64,000 nt of DNA from an uncultured Xanthomonas sp. Its GTDB lineage: Bacteria > Pseudomonadota > Gammaproteobacteria > Xanthomonadales > Xanthomonadaceae. The translations under genes and the position numbers were made by a program. This document shows, piece after piece, positions 45,294 to 54,399 of this stretch; the first letter of the stretch is position 1, and each line of letters opens with the position of its first letter. The stretch is taken from contig CALTTS010000019.1 in assembly GCA_943912265.1 (NCBI GenBank), positions 1 through 64,000 of the forward strand. The letters are read 5' to 3'. A model generated the notes under the pieces. The model saw nothing but the letters and a program-made list of their open reading frames with translations, ran no database searches and had not been told where the DNA came from.

Positions 45294-45968
45294 CTAAGGG
45301 CGTAGACGCGGGCGGGCGTCGGCCTGGCCGCTGGCGAGGGTCCAGCCGGCGATGTCGGCCGACAGTGCGTCCAGCGCCTGGCCGAAGGCGGCGGCGACCG
45401 CGGCCAGGCCGGTGCCGGCCGCGGCCTGCTCGCGCAGGAACACGCGCGAGGCCACCACGCGCTGGTCGCGCGCGTCCAGCAGCTTGGCGCTGACTTCCAG
45501 CGTGGCCGAGGGCAGCGGCCGGCCGGCGTAGTCGGCCTCGAAGCGGCGCACGTCCAGGGCCAGCTTGTAGTCGGCGCGCAGGCCGGTTTCCAGGCGGGCG
45601 ACGGCGCCGATGCGGCCGGAATCCTCCAGCATGCGCAGCACCGCGTCCTCGACCAGGCCCGGCGCCGGCTGGGTCCACGCGGCGCCGCGGTACACCTGCA
45701 GCTCGTCCGGGGTCGGCCGCACCGCGATGCGCGCGGTGTCGATCACCGGCGCGGACGTGGCCGGCAGCAGGGCCAGCTGCCAGTCCACCTTCGGCCATGC
45801 CGGGTCCGGGGCGACGTGGACGGCCGGGGCGTAGATGGTCACCGGGTCGCGCTGTCCGCTGCCCAGCAGCGAGCAGCCGGCCGTGGCCAGCAGGGCGGTG
45901 GCGGCCAGCAGGCCGGCCAGCGGCGCGGCGGGCCGGCGGGAATGCGGACGGAGAGGCGGGACGTTCAT
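45294..45968 (-). CDS. ABC-type transport auxiliary lipoprotein (PqiC/LetA-type)
   Basis: 224 residues. Lipoprotein signal with lipobox ATAGC (Cys32), then an ABC-transport auxiliary domain (DVRRFEADYAGRPLPSATLEVSAKLLD). Last gene of an operon with MCE, ATPase and permease genes; the lipoprotein would sit in the outer membrane and work with the MCE protein in lipid transport between membranes. Overlaps the MCE gene by four bases. Confidence 0.88.
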   Translation of the reverse strand: MNVPPLRPHSRRPAAPLAGLLAATALLATAGCSLLGSGQRDPVTIYAPAVHVAPDPAWPKVDWQLALLPATSAPVIDTARIAVRPTPDELQVYRGAAWTQPAPGLVEDAVLRMLEDSGRIGAVARLETGLRADYKLALDVRRFEADYAGRPLPSATLEVSAKLLDARDQRVVASRVFLREQAAAGTGLAAVAAAFGQALDALSADIAGWTLASGQADARPRLRP

Positions 45969-46891
45969 TTCGGGTCGAACTCCTTGGGCGCGTCGCGGCC
46001 GAGCAGGTAGCGGGCGGGATTGCCCTGCAGCCGGTCGCTCACCTGGCGCAGGTCGCGGGTCAGGCCGCGCAGCTCGCTGAGGGTGGGGCCGAGCTGGGCG
46101 AGGCCATCGTTGGAAAAGCTGCCGATGGCGGCGCGGTTCTCGCCGAGGATCGCGTCGGCGTTGCCGGCGGCCGAGTCGAGCTTGGCCAGGGTGGCATCGA
46201 GCTTGTCGAGGATCGGCGGCAGCTTCTGCGCGAGGTTGCCGTCCAGCCGCTGCATCACCCCGTTGGTGGTGTCCAGGGTGCGGTCGAGGTTGCGCACCGC
46301 GTCGCGCGCGCTGAGCAGCAGCGCCTGCACGCCCTGGCGGTCGTCGCCGAGGTCGCCGCTGAGCTTTTCCAGGTTGGCCAGGGTGGCGTTGATGTGGGCG
46401 ATGTTGCCGTCGCTGAGGATCTGGTCGAGCCGGTCGGCGATGCGGTTGGCGGTGTCGGAGATGTTCTGCAGCGCCGATGGCGAGGTCTGGATCACCGGCT
46501 GTTCGCGCCGGTCCACCTCGCGCAGCTCGCGCGCGCCGGGCGTGCCGCCGCTGAGCTGGATCACGGTCGGGCCGGTCAGGCTGGTGATGCCGAGCTTGGC
46601 GCGGGTGTCGGTCTTGATCGGCGTGGTCGATTCCACGCGCACCTCGGCGATCACCATGCGCGGGTCGTCCGGGGCCAGCGACAGCCGGGTGACCGAACCC
46701 ACCGCGATGCCGTTGTACTGCACTGGGCTGCCCACGCTCAGGCCGGTGACGGCCTCGCGGAACACCACCTTGTAGTTCTGCCAGGTGCGGTCGGAGGAAT
46801 ACTTGGCGGCCCACAGCCCGAACAGCAGCAGGCCGAAGCCGATGATCAGCGTGAACGCGCCGATCAGCACGTAGTGCGCTTTGGTTTCCAT
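45965..46891 (-). CDS. MCE-domain (MlaD-family) lipid transport protein
   Basis: 308 residues. One N-terminal membrane helix (YVLIGAFTLIIGFGLLLFGLW), then a single MCE domain (about 40-120: VVFREAVTGLSVGSPVQYNG..GSV), then a long helical tail to residue 290 with repeated Leu/Asp heptads. Substrate-binding subunit of an Mla/Pqi-type ABC lipid transporter. Confidence 0.92.
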   Translation of the reverse strand: METKAHYVLIGAFTLIIGFGLLLFGLWAAKYSSDRTWQNYKVVFREAVTGLSVGSPVQYNGIAVGSVTRLSLAPDDPRMVIAEVRVESTTPIKTDTRAKLGITSLTGPTVIQLSGGTPGARELREVDRREQPVIQTSPSALQNISDTANRIADRLDQILSDGNIAHINATLANLEKLSGDLGDDRQGVQALLLSARDAVRNLDRTLDTTNGVMQRLDGNLAQKLPPILDKLDATLAKLDSAAGNADAILGENRAAIGSFSNDGLAQLGPTLSELRGLTRDLRQVSDRLQGNPARYLLGRDAPKEFDPK

Positions 46892-46893
46892 GC

Positions 46894-47694
46894 TCAGGTC
46901 TCCTCCTGGAGGGCGTGGCGGGCGGCCTGCGCGGCGCGCGCGCGCGGGCCGTGGAAGTATTCGCGCACCCAGGGATGGTCGAAACGTTCCACCTCGTCCA
47001 GCGGCGCGGCGATGACCACCCTGCGGTCGGCCAGCACCGCCACGCGGTCGCAGATGGCGTACAGGGTGTCCAGGTCGTGGGTGATCAGGAACACGGTCAG
47101 GCCCAGCGCCTGCTGCAGGGTCTTGATCAGGTGGTCGAACGCGGCCGCGCCGATCGGGTCCAGCCCGGCGGTGGGTTCGTCGAGGAACAGCAGCGGCGGG
47201 TCCAGCGCCAGCGCGCGCGCCAGCCCGGCCCGCTTGCGCATGCCGCCGGACAGCTGCGAGGGCAGCTTGGCGATCGCGTCGGCCGGCAGCCCGGCCAGCT
47301 TCACCTTCAGCAGCGCCAGCTCGTAGTGCCAGGCGTCCGGGAAGTCCGGGTAATGCTCCTTCAGCGGCACCTGCACGTTCTCGCCGACGGTGAGCGAGGA
47401 GAACAGCGCGCCGTCCTGGAACAGCACGCCGGTGTTGCGCTCCACGTGCAGGCGGCGCTCGCGGTCGCCGGCCAGCGCGTCCACGCCGAGCACCTCGATG
47501 CGGCCGGCTTGCGGCATGCGCAGGCCGAGGATGCTGCGCATCAGCACCGACTTGCCGGTGCCCGAGCCGCCGACGATGCCGAGGATCTCGCCGCGGCGCA
47601 CGTCCAGGTCCAGCCCGTCGTGCACGGTCTGGTTGCCGAAGCGGTTGACCAGGCCGCGGATCGAGATGGCGAGGGTGTCGGCCGGCGTGTCCAT
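46894..47694 (-). CDS. MlaF-type ABC transporter ATPase
   Basis: 266 residues. Walker A GGSGTGKS, signature LSGGMRKRAGLARAL, Walker B LLFLDEPTAGLDP, His in ITHDLDT. The GGMRKRAGLAR form is typical of MlaF/Mkl lipid transport ATPases. ATG 47694 is preferred; GTG 47700 overlapping the permease stop is possible. Confidence 0.93.
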   Translation of the reverse strand: MDTPADTLAISIRGLVNRFGNQTVHDGLDLDVRRGEILGIVGGSGTGKSVLMRSILGLRMPQAGRIEVLGVDALAGDRERRLHVERNTGVLFQDGALFSSLTVGENVQVPLKEHYPDFPDAWHYELALLKVKLAGLPADAIAKLPSQLSGGMRKRAGLARALALDPPLLFLDEPTAGLDPIGAAAFDHLIKTLQQALGLTVFLITHDLDTLYAICDRVAVLADRRVVIAAPLDEVERFDHPWVREYFHGPRARAAQAARHALQEET

Positions 47695-47696
47695 GT

Positions 47697-48815
47697 TCAC
47701 CAGCCCATCCTCATGAACCACAACGCGGCCAGCGCATCGATCACGATCACCAGCGAGATCGACTGCACCACGCTGGCGGTGGTGCGCTCGCCGACCGACT
47801 GCGCGGTGCCTTCCACCTTCAGGCCCTGCAGGCAGCCGATCAGGCCGATCACGAGGGCGAACACCGGCGCCTTGGACAGGCCGACGAAGAAGTGGCGGAC
47901 CTGCATCGTCTCGTGCATCCGCGCCAGGTACATCTGCGGCGGGATGCCGAGGTCGAACGCGCCGACGGTGACGCCGCCGGCCAGGCCGGCCAGCATCGCC
48001 ACGAAGGTCAGCAGCGGCAGCATCACCAGCAGGGCGAGCACGCGCGGCAGCACCAGCAGGTCGATCGGGTCGAGCCCGAGCACGCGGATCGCGTCGACCT
48101 CCTCGCGCGCCTTCATCGCGCCGATCTGCGCGGTATACGAACTGGCGGTGCGGCCGGCGACCACGATCGCGGTCATCAGCACCGCCAGCTCGCGCAGGGT
48201 GGCGATGGACACCAGCTCGACCACGTAGATCTCCGCGCCGAAGTCGCGCAGGATCGTCGAGCCGAGGAAGGCGATCACCGCGCCGACCAGGTAGGACAGC
48301 AGCACCACCAGCGGCACCGCGTCCAGCCCCACCTGCTCCATGTGGAAGACGGTGGAGGTGAGCCGGAACCGGCGCGGCTGGCGCAGCAGGCGGCCGAGCT
48401 TGGCCAGGTTCTCGCCGAGGAAGCTGACCAGCGCCAGCAGATCCCCGCCGATGTCCACCACGGTGGCGCCGAGCCGGGCCAGCGCGTCGGCCACGCCGTA
48501 GTCGCGGCGCCGGGGCGGCCGGTCGTCGGCCACGTCGACGATGGTGCTGGCCAGCGCCTGGTGCTCGGGGCGGAAGCGCAGCGCCGGGCCGGGCACGCCG
48601 TGCTGGTCGGCCAGGCGCAGCAGCTGCAGCACGCCGGCCGAGTCGAGCGCGCTGATGCCGGTGGCGTCGATCGCGGTCAGGGTCCGCGGCGCGCCGCGCA
48701 GCACCGCGGCGGCGGCCAGCGCGGTGGCCAGCGTCCACTGGCCGGACAGCACGATCCGGCCGGGATCGCCGGCATCGCGTTCGAACCGTGGCGGGAGCGG
48801 CCGGGTATCAGTCAC
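47697..48815 (-). CDS. MlaE-type permease with N-terminal STAS domain
   Basis: 372 residues. Residues about 15-110 form a STAS domain (SGQWTLATAL..IDATGISALDSAGVLQLL), normally a separate protein (MlaB) in E. coli. Residues about 120-372 are the MlaE permease (HMEQVGLDAVPLVVLLSYLVGAVIAF, GRTASSYTAQIGAMKAREEVDAI). The GTG start 48815 is the only start ahead of the STAS domain. First gene of a four-gene lipid-transport operon. Confidence 0.92.
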   Translation of the reverse strand: MTDTRPLPPRFERDAGDPGRIVLSGQWTLATALAAAAVLRGAPRTLTAIDATGISALDSAGVLQLLRLADQHGVPGPALRFRPEHQALASTIVDVADDRPPRRRDYGVADALARLGATVVDIGGDLLALVSFLGENLAKLGRLLRQPRRFRLTSTVFHMEQVGLDAVPLVVLLSYLVGAVIAFLGSTILRDFGAEIYVVELVSIATLRELAVLMTAIVVAGRTASSYTAQIGAMKAREEVDAIRVLGLDPIDLLVLPRVLALLVMLPLLTFVAMLAGLAGGVTVGAFDLGIPPQMYLARMHETMQVRHFFVGLSKAPVFALVIGLIGCLQGLKVEGTAQSVGERTTASVVQSISLVIVIDALAALWFMRMGW

Positions 48816-48911
48816 CGGCGCAGTATACAGGCTCGCACCGGCGGCGGCGCGTGAAGCGCGGCCGCGTCCCGGCCGTGGCAAGCGGCGTGCTTGCCGGCAT
48901 ACTGCACGCAC

Positions 48912-50162
48912 ATGTCCAGCCCCGCCGCATCCGCCGACGCCACCTACGCCCAGCGCATCGCCTTCGTCTGCGAGATCGCCGCCCGGCTGCACCGCTACGG
49001 CACCACCGCCCAGCGCCTGGAAGCGGCGGTGATGGCCCTGGCCCGCCAGCTCGAACTGGACTGCGAGCCGTGGTCCAACCCCACCGGCATGATCCTCAGC
49101 TTCAGCGACCCGACCAAGCCGCTGGGCACCAGTGACGTGACCCGCGTGATCCGGCTGGCGCCGGGCGACAACGACCTGCACAAGCTCGGCATGGCCGACC
49201 GCATCGCCGACGCCGTCGCCGCCGGGCGGATGAGCGTGGCCCAGGGCCACACCGCGCTGCGCAAGCTCGACCGGCCGCTGGGCCGGCGCGGCAAGCAGGT
49301 GCAGGTGCTGGTGTACGGCCTGTCCGCCGCCGGCGTGGCCGGGATGTGGCGGCTGCCGTGGCTGGACATCGCCACCGCCGGCGTGATCGGCCTGCTGATC
49401 GGCCTGCTCGGCTTCTACACCGACCGCAAGCCGGCGCTGCGTGACGCCAACGACGCGCTGGCGGCGCTGCTGGCCGGCGCGGCGGCGGTGATGGTGGCCA
49501 GCTTCGTTGGCCCGCTGAACCTGAACACCGTGGTCATCGCCGCGCTGGTGATCCTGCTGCCCGGCATGTCGCTGACCAACGCGGTCAACGAGCTGGCCAG
49601 CGGCCACTGGGTGTCGGGCACGGCGCGCTTCGCCGGGGCGGTGACCACGGTGCTGAAGCTCACCGTCGGCGCGGTGATCGCGGTGATGGCCGGGCACATG
49701 CTCGGCCTGGAACCGCTGGTGCGGGCCTCGCGGCCGCAGCCGGAATGGGAGGAGTGGGCGGCACTGGCGGTGACCGCCTGCGCGTTCGCCTGGTCGTTCC
49801 GCACCAGCCGGCGCGACTTCCCGTGGGTGGTGGCCGCGGCGATGGCCAGCTACGCCATCGCCCGCTTCGCCGGCGACGCCTGGGGCAGCCCGGTCGGGGT
49901 GTTCCTGTCGGCGCTCACCTTCACCGCCTGCGGCAATGCGTTCGGGCGCTGGGCCAAGCGCCCGGGCGCCACCATCCGCTTGCCCGGCATCATCATGCTG
50001 GTGCCGGGAAGCACCAGCCTGCGCGGCGTGCTGACCCTGGTGCAGCAGCAGAACGTCGATGCCGGCCAGGCCGCGCTGCTGACGGTGATGAACGTGGTGC
50101 TCGCGCTGATCGCCGGCCTGCTGTTCGGCAACCTGCTGATCCCGGCGCGCAAGCACATCTAG
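48912..50162 (+). CDS. ThrE-family threonine/serine exporter
   Basis: 416 residues. N-terminal cytoplasmic ThrE domain (YAQRIAFVCEIAARLHRYGTTAQRLE), then about ten membrane spans covering the ThrE and ThrE2 parts in one chain, with the LPGIIMLVPGSTSLRG motif near the end. Family members export threonine, serine or small peptides. Divergent from the Mla operon, with a 96-base shared upstream region. TTG 48891 is an alternative start. Confidence 0.85.
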   Translation: MSSPAASADATYAQRIAFVCEIAARLHRYGTTAQRLEAAVMALARQLELDCEPWSNPTGMILSFSDPTKPLGTSDVTRVIRLAPGDNDLHKLGMADRIADAVAAGRMSVAQGHTALRKLDRPLGRRGKQVQVLVYGLSAAGVAGMWRLPWLDIATAGVIGLLIGLLGFYTDRKPALRDANDALAALLAGAAAVMVASFVGPLNLNTVVIAALVILLPGMSLTNAVNELASGHWVSGTARFAGAVTTVLKLTVGAVIAVMAGHMLGLEPLVRASRPQPEWEEWAALAVTACAFAWSFRTSRRDFPWVVAAAMASYAIARFAGDAWGSPVGVFLSALTFTACGNAFGRWAKRPGATIRLPGIIMLVPGSTSLRGVLTLVQQQNVDAGQAALLTVMNVVLALIAGLLFGNLLIPARKHI

Positions 50163-50259
50163 TTTCGCGGCGGCGGGTTTGCGCGATGCGTTCCGGGCGC
50201 GGCCGGAACGGGGCCGGGGCATTCCCGCGCGGCATTCCCGGGGAGATATTCGCCGGGCT

Positions 50260-50297
50260 CCTCCCGGGAAAAGGAAAACGCCGGCATGCCGGCGTTT
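50260..50297 (-). terminator. intrinsic terminator of the H-NS family gene
   Basis: AACGCCGGC and GCCGGCGTT arms (50277-50296) form a perfect stem; on the minus strand it is followed by TTTTCCTTTTCC. Confidence 0.75.
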
Positions 50298-50327
50298 CCC
50301 GTTGCGGATCGCAATGGCCGGCTGCGA

Positions 50328-50699
50328 TCACTTCTTGATCAGGAAATCCTCGACCTGCTTGCCGGCGGCGACCAGTTCGGCCAGCCAGCGCGGCTGGCGG
50401 CCGCGGCCGGTCCAGGTTTCCTTGGCGTCGGCGGGGTTGCGGTATTTCGGCGGCACCTTGCCCAGCTTGCGGCCGGCCTTCGGCGAGGCCTTGGTGGCGG
50501 CCTTGCGGCCGCGCGCGGGCGCCGCGGCGGTGCCGAACAGCTCCTCGACGGTATAGCCCTCGGCCTTGGCCAGCTTGGTCAGCTTGGCGCGGACCTTGGC
50601 GACGGGGACGCGCTTGGCGACCACGGCCTGCTGCTTGCGGGCCTGCTGGATCAGGGTGCCCAGTTGCTTGGCGGAAAGCCCGGTCAGATCGATCGACAT
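50328..50699 (-). CDS. H-NS family DNA-binding protein
   Basis: 123 residues. The C-terminal H-NS DNA-binding motif is clear (PPKYRNPADAKETWTGRGRQPRWL, with the GRGRQP-type hook), preceded by an Ala/Lys-rich linker and a helical N-terminal oligomerisation part shorter than in E. coli H-NS. Xenogeneic silencers of this kind could act on the low-GC parts of the glycan island. Own promoter and terminator, so monocistronic. Confidence 0.9.
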   Translation of the reverse strand: MSIDLTGLSAKQLGTLIQQARKQQAVVAKRVPVAKVRAKLTKLAKAEGYTVEELFGTAAAPARGRKAATKASPKAGRKLGKVPPKYRNPADAKETWTGRGRQPRWLAELVAAGKQVEDFLIKK

Positions 50700-50757
50700 G
50701 GAAACTCCGGAAAAATGGCGGTGGTGAATCGGGTGCCGTTCCGTGGCCGGTGCGCAG

Positions 50758-50786
50758 AGAATAATGGCGGATTATGCATTGCGCAA
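50758..50786 (-). promoter_or_regulatory. sigma70-type promoter of the H-NS family gene
   Basis: On the minus strand TTGCGC (50786-50781), 17-bp spacer, TATTCT (50763-50758). Leader of about 50 bases to ATG 50699. Local base composition is AT-rich. Confidence 0.55.
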
Positions 50787-50819
50787 ATCCGCGGATTCCG
50801 CGCGCTGATTCAAACGCGC

Positions 50820-50855
50820 GAACGAAAAGAAAAGGGGCGGAATATCCGCCCCTTT
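50820..50855 (-). terminator. intrinsic terminator of proS
   Basis: GGGGCGGA / TCCGCCCC stem (50834-50841, 50845-50852) extended by AAA/TTT; minus-strand T-tract TTTTCTTTTC follows. Confidence 0.85.
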
Positions 50856-50883
50856 CCCGGCCGGGGTTTTCCCGTCGTTCCGG

Positions 50884-52578
50884 TCAATGCGCCAGGCGCG
50901 ACAGCAGGGCGTCGCGGCCGAGGTTTTCCGCTTCGGCCGCGGTGCGCGCGCGGTATTCGAACGTGCCGGCGGCCAGGCCGCGCTCGGATACCACCACGCG
51001 GTGCGGGATGCCGATCAGTTCGATGTCGGCGAACATCTGGCCCGGGCGCAGGCCGCGGTCGTCGAGCACCGCATCATGGCCGGCGGCGGCCAGCTCGGCC
51101 AGCAGCGCTTCGGCGGCGGCCTGCACCGCCTCGTCGCGCTTGGGGTTGATCACGCACACCGCCACCGTCCACGGCGCCATCGCGGCCGGCCAGACGATGC
51201 CGTTGTCGTCGTGGTTCTGCTCGATCGCCGCGGCGACGATGCGCGACACGCCGATGCCGTAGCAGCCCATCTGCATCGTCGCGGCCTTGCCGTCGGCGTC
51301 GAGCACGGTGGCGTGCATCGCCTCGGCGTACTTGGCGCCGAGCTGGAACACGTGGCCGACCTCGATGCCGCGGGCAAGGCGGATCTGCCCGCCGTCCTCG
51401 GCCGCGTCACCCGCGACCACGCTGCGGATGTCGGCCACGGTTTCGGCTTCGGGCAGGTCGCGGCCCCAGTTGACGCCGGCGATGTGGAAGCCCGGCTCGT
51501 TGGCGCCGACGACGAAATCGGCCATCGCCGCGACCTCGCGGTCGGCGATCACGCGGATCGGCTTCTTCGCGCCAATCGGGCCGAGGAAGCCGGGCTGGCT
51601 GCCGAGATGGTCGAGGATTTCCGTCTCGTTGGCCATGCGGTAGTCGGCCATGCCGGCCACCTTCTGCAGCTTGACCTCGTTGACCTCGTGGTCGCCGCGC
51701 ACCAGCGCCAGCACGAAGCCCTCATCGGTCATCAGCGCCACCGATTTCACCGTGCGCTGCAGCGGCAGGCCGAGCAGCGCGGCCACCTCCTCGCAGGTCT
51801 TCTGCGTGGGCGTTTCGACCTTGCGCAGCGCCTCGGACGGCGCCGGGCGCGGGCCGGGCGCGGCGGCGCGGGCGGCCTCGATGTTGGCCGCGTAGTCCGA
51901 GCCGGTGGAGAAGGCGATGGCGTCCTCGCCCGAGGCGGCCAGCACCTGGAACTCCATCGAGGCATCGCCGCCGATCGCGCCCGAATCGGCCTGCACCGCG
52001 CGGAACTCCAGCCCCAGCCGGGTGAACACGCGGGTGTAGGCGGCGTGCATGTTCCAGTATTCGCGCGCCAGGTCCTCGGCGGTGAGGTGGAAGGAATAGG
52101 CGTCCTTCATCAGGAACTCGCGCGCGCGCATCACCCCGAAACGCGGGCGGATCTCGTCGCGGAACTTGGTCTGGATCTGGTAGAAGTTGACCGGCAGCTG
52201 CTTGTAGCTGGACAGCTCCTGGCGGGCGAAATCGGTGATCGCCTCCTCGGCGGTCGGGCTGTAGCAGTATTCCTGCTCCTTGCGGTCGCGGATCTTCAGC
52301 AGCTGGCCGCCGAACTTCTCCCAGCGCCCGGTTTCCTCCCACAGCTCGCGCGGCTGGATGGTGGGCAGCAGCAGCTCGACCGCGCCGGCGCGGTCCATCT
52401 CCTCGCGCACCACGCGCTCGACCTTGCGCAGCACGCGCAGGCCCAGCGGCGTCCACGTGTACAGGCCGGAGGCGAGCTTGCGGATCATGCCCGCGCGCAG
52501 CATCAGCTTGTGGCTGACGAGCTCGGCGTCGGCGGGGGTTTCCTTGGTGGTGCGCAGGTGGAACTGGGAAAGACGCAT
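50884..52578 (-). CDS. proS: prolyl-tRNA synthetase
   Basis: 564 residues, bacterial long type. Class II catalytic motifs: YTWTPLGLRVLRKVE (motif 1 region), RDEIRPRFGVMRAREFLMKDAYSFH (motif 2), and GCYGIGVSRIVAAAIEQ (motif 3). The editing INS domain lies between motifs 2 and 3 (about 220-400). The anticodon-binding domain ends at LGRDALLSRLAH. Charges tRNA-Pro. Confidence 0.97.
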   Translation of the reverse strand: MRLSQFHLRTTKETPADAELVSHKLMLRAGMIRKLASGLYTWTPLGLRVLRKVERVVREEMDRAGAVELLLPTIQPRELWEETGRWEKFGGQLLKIRDRKEQEYCYSPTAEEAITDFARQELSSYKQLPVNFYQIQTKFRDEIRPRFGVMRAREFLMKDAYSFHLTAEDLAREYWNMHAAYTRVFTRLGLEFRAVQADSGAIGGDASMEFQVLAASGEDAIAFSTGSDYAANIEAARAAAPGPRPAPSEALRKVETPTQKTCEEVAALLGLPLQRTVKSVALMTDEGFVLALVRGDHEVNEVKLQKVAGMADYRMANETEILDHLGSQPGFLGPIGAKKPIRVIADREVAAMADFVVGANEPGFHIAGVNWGRDLPEAETVADIRSVVAGDAAEDGGQIRLARGIEVGHVFQLGAKYAEAMHATVLDADGKAATMQMGCYGIGVSRIVAAAIEQNHDDNGIVWPAAMAPWTVAVCVINPKRDEAVQAAAEALLAELAAAGHDAVLDDRGLRPGQMFADIELIGIPHRVVVSERGLAAGTFEYRARTAAEAENLGRDALLSRLAH

Positions 52579-52654
52579 CGGACGGACTTCGCTGGGCGTG
52601 TGAGGCGCCCATTTTGCCAGCCCGTCCGCCCGGCGACGACCGCCGCCGCGCGAT

Positions 52655-53047
52655 TCAGCCGCCGGCCGGCGTGCAGTAGGCCTTGATCGCGGCTTCGGCC
52701 AGGCCCTTCTGCGCTTCGCGCTGGCTGTCGTCCAGCGGCGCGTCGGGCTTGCCGTCGCCGTCGGTGTCCTGCATCACCCGGCCCTTGCCGCCGAGCACCT
52801 CGAGGTTCTTCCTGGCCATCGTGCATTGCGGGTTTTCGGCGGCCGGCTTGGCATCGGTGGCGGCAGCGGCGTCCGGGTCGCGGTTGTTCAGGTCGCGCTC
52901 GCGGAATTTCTGCCTGGCCGGCGGCGTGTCGGAGACGTGGGTCACGCCGTGGGCGTCCTTCCACTGGTAGATGGGGAAGGCGAGGGCGGGACCGGCGAGG
53001 GCGGCGCCGAGGGCGATCAGGCAGAGCGGGCGGACGAGGCGGGACAT
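52655..53047 (-). CDS. exported DUF4124-domain protein
   Basis: 130 residues. Signal peptide LIALGAALAGPALAF, then the DUF4124 motif IYQWKDAHGVTHVSDTPPA directly at the mature N-terminus. The remainder is charged, with a DTDGDGKPD segment resembling a calcium-binding loop and Cys at 95 and 125. Common in xanthomonads as a small periplasmic protein with no settled role. Confidence 0.85.
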   Translation of the reverse strand: MSRLVRPLCLIALGAALAGPALAFPIYQWKDAHGVTHVSDTPPARQKFRERDLNNRDPDAAAATDAKPAAENPQCTMARKNLEVLGGKGRVMQDTDGDGKPDAPLDDSQREAQKGLAEAAIKAYCTPAGG

Positions 53048-53125
53048 GGCGGCTCCGTGGCCGGGCGGGTCGCGGGCGATTGCACCACCGCCGCCGGGGG
53101 CTGGCAAGTCGATTAAACTGCCGCG

Positions 53126-53917
53126 ATGGATACGCCCCACAAGCAACCGCCGGCCCCGGCGCCGCGTCCGCGCAGCATCTACCTGCTGCCCAACCTGTTC
53201 ACGACCGCCGGCCTGTTCGCCGGGTTCTACGCCATCATCGCCGCCGCCAACGGCCAGTTCGTGCATGCCAGCATCGCGGTGTTCGTGGCCGCGGTGATGG
53301 ACGGGCTGGACGGCCGCGTGGCGCGCCTGACCGGCACCAGCAGCGAGTTCGGCGTGCAGTACGACTCGTTGGCCGACCTGGTCAGCTTCGGCATGGCGCC
53401 GGCGCTGGTGATGTACCACTGGTCGCTGTCGGCGCTGCGCCTGGACAGCCCGGTGATGGGGCGGATCGGCTGGGCCGCGGCCTTCCTGTACGCCGCCTGC
53501 GCGGCACTGCGGCTGGCCCGTTTCAACACCCAGGTGGGGGTGGTGGACAAGCGCTGGTTCGTCGGCCTGGCCAGCCCGGCGGCGGCCGGCCTGATGATGT
53601 CCTTCGTCTGGGCGTTCGCCGACGGCAACCTCGGCTGGACCGGGGAGGAACTGCGCTACCTGGCGCTGGCGGTGACGATTACGTCGGCGCTGCTGATGGT
53701 CAGCCGGATCCGCTTCTGGAGCTTCAAGGGCAGTGCCGGGCACGGCCCGAAGGCCGGGCGGGTACCGTTCGTGGTGCTGGCGCTGGTGCCGGTGGCCATC
53801 GCCATTCTGGTGATCGACGTGCCGCGCGTGCTGTTCGCGGTCGGCATCGTCTACGCGCTGTCCGGGCCGCTGGCGTGGGCGTGGCGGCGGATGCGCCGCG
53901 AGGGCGCCGCGGCGTGA
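53126..53917 (+). CDS. pssA: CDP-diacylglycerol-serine O-phosphatidyltransferase
   Basis: 263 residues. CDP-alcohol phosphatidyltransferase motif DGLDGRVARLTGTSSEFGVQYDSLADLVSFG (D-G-x2-A-R-x8-G-x3-D-x3-D) and about seven membrane spans. First step to phosphatidylethanolamine. Ends in a GTGA overlap with the next gene. Confidence 0.95.
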   Translation: MDTPHKQPPAPAPRPRSIYLLPNLFTTAGLFAGFYAIIAAANGQFVHASIAVFVAAVMDGLDGRVARLTGTSSEFGVQYDSLADLVSFGMAPALVMYHWSLSALRLDSPVMGRIGWAAAFLYAACAALRLARFNTQVGVVDKRWFVGLASPAAAGLMMSFVWAFADGNLGWTGEELRYLALAVTITSALLMVSRIRFWSFKGSAGHGPKAGRVPFVVLALVPVAIAILVIDVPRVLFAVGIVYALSGPLAWAWRRMRREGAAA

Positions 53918-54399
53918 ACGACGGCGGCGCCGCGCTCTGGTCGGACGAGCAGCGCGACTGGCTGCAGGCGCTCGGCCACGTGGTGTACGTGCAGGCCGAT
54001 GCGGCGCCGCCGCCCGATGCGCGCGACGACGCGCCGGTGCCGGACGCGGCCATGCCGGCCGTCGCGGCGCCGGTGGCATCGCCGCACCGGCCGCCGCGCG
54101 AGGATGCGCCGGCGCACGGATTCCGCCGTGCCGCGGCCGCGCCGCCGGCACCGGCCATCGCCGCCTCCGCGCCGGCGCGCGACAGCGGTTTCGCCCGGCG
54201 TCCGGCCGCACGCCTGCCCGACCGCCTGCAGATCGCGCTGCTGCGCGCGTCCGGCTGCAACCCGAACCTGCCCGAGACACAGGCGCTGATCGAGGCCTGG
54301 CCGATCGCCGAACTGCGCGCCGATCCGCAGGCCAAGCGCGCGCTGTGGCCGCAGCTGCGCGCCCTGCGCCGCGCCGCCGGCAAGGGGCCGGGCGCGTGA
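53914..54399 (+). CDS. holD: probable DNA polymerase III psi subunit (divergent HolD)
   Basis: 161 residues from GTG 53914. The N-terminus EQRDWLQALGHVVYVQ parallels the E. coli psi segment RRDWQLQQLGITQW, and the C-terminus WPIAELRADPQAKRALWPQL parallels ALTDLRANPTARAALWQQI. A long Ala/Pro-rich linker (about 28-100) separates the two. The next gene is rimI, the same holD-rimI order as in E. coli, with a GTGA overlap. The chi partner holC is 4 kb away. Likely to be listed as hypothetical elsewhere; the assignment rests on two short motifs and synteny. Psi links chi to the clamp loader. Confidence 0.65.
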   Translation: MNDGGAALWSDEQRDWLQALGHVVYVQADAAPPPDARDDAPVPDAAMPAVAAPVASPHRPPREDAPAHGFRRAAAAPPAPAIAASAPARDSGFARRPAARLPDRLQIALLRASGCNPNLPETQALIEAWPIAELRADPQAKRALWPQLRALRRAAGKGPGA

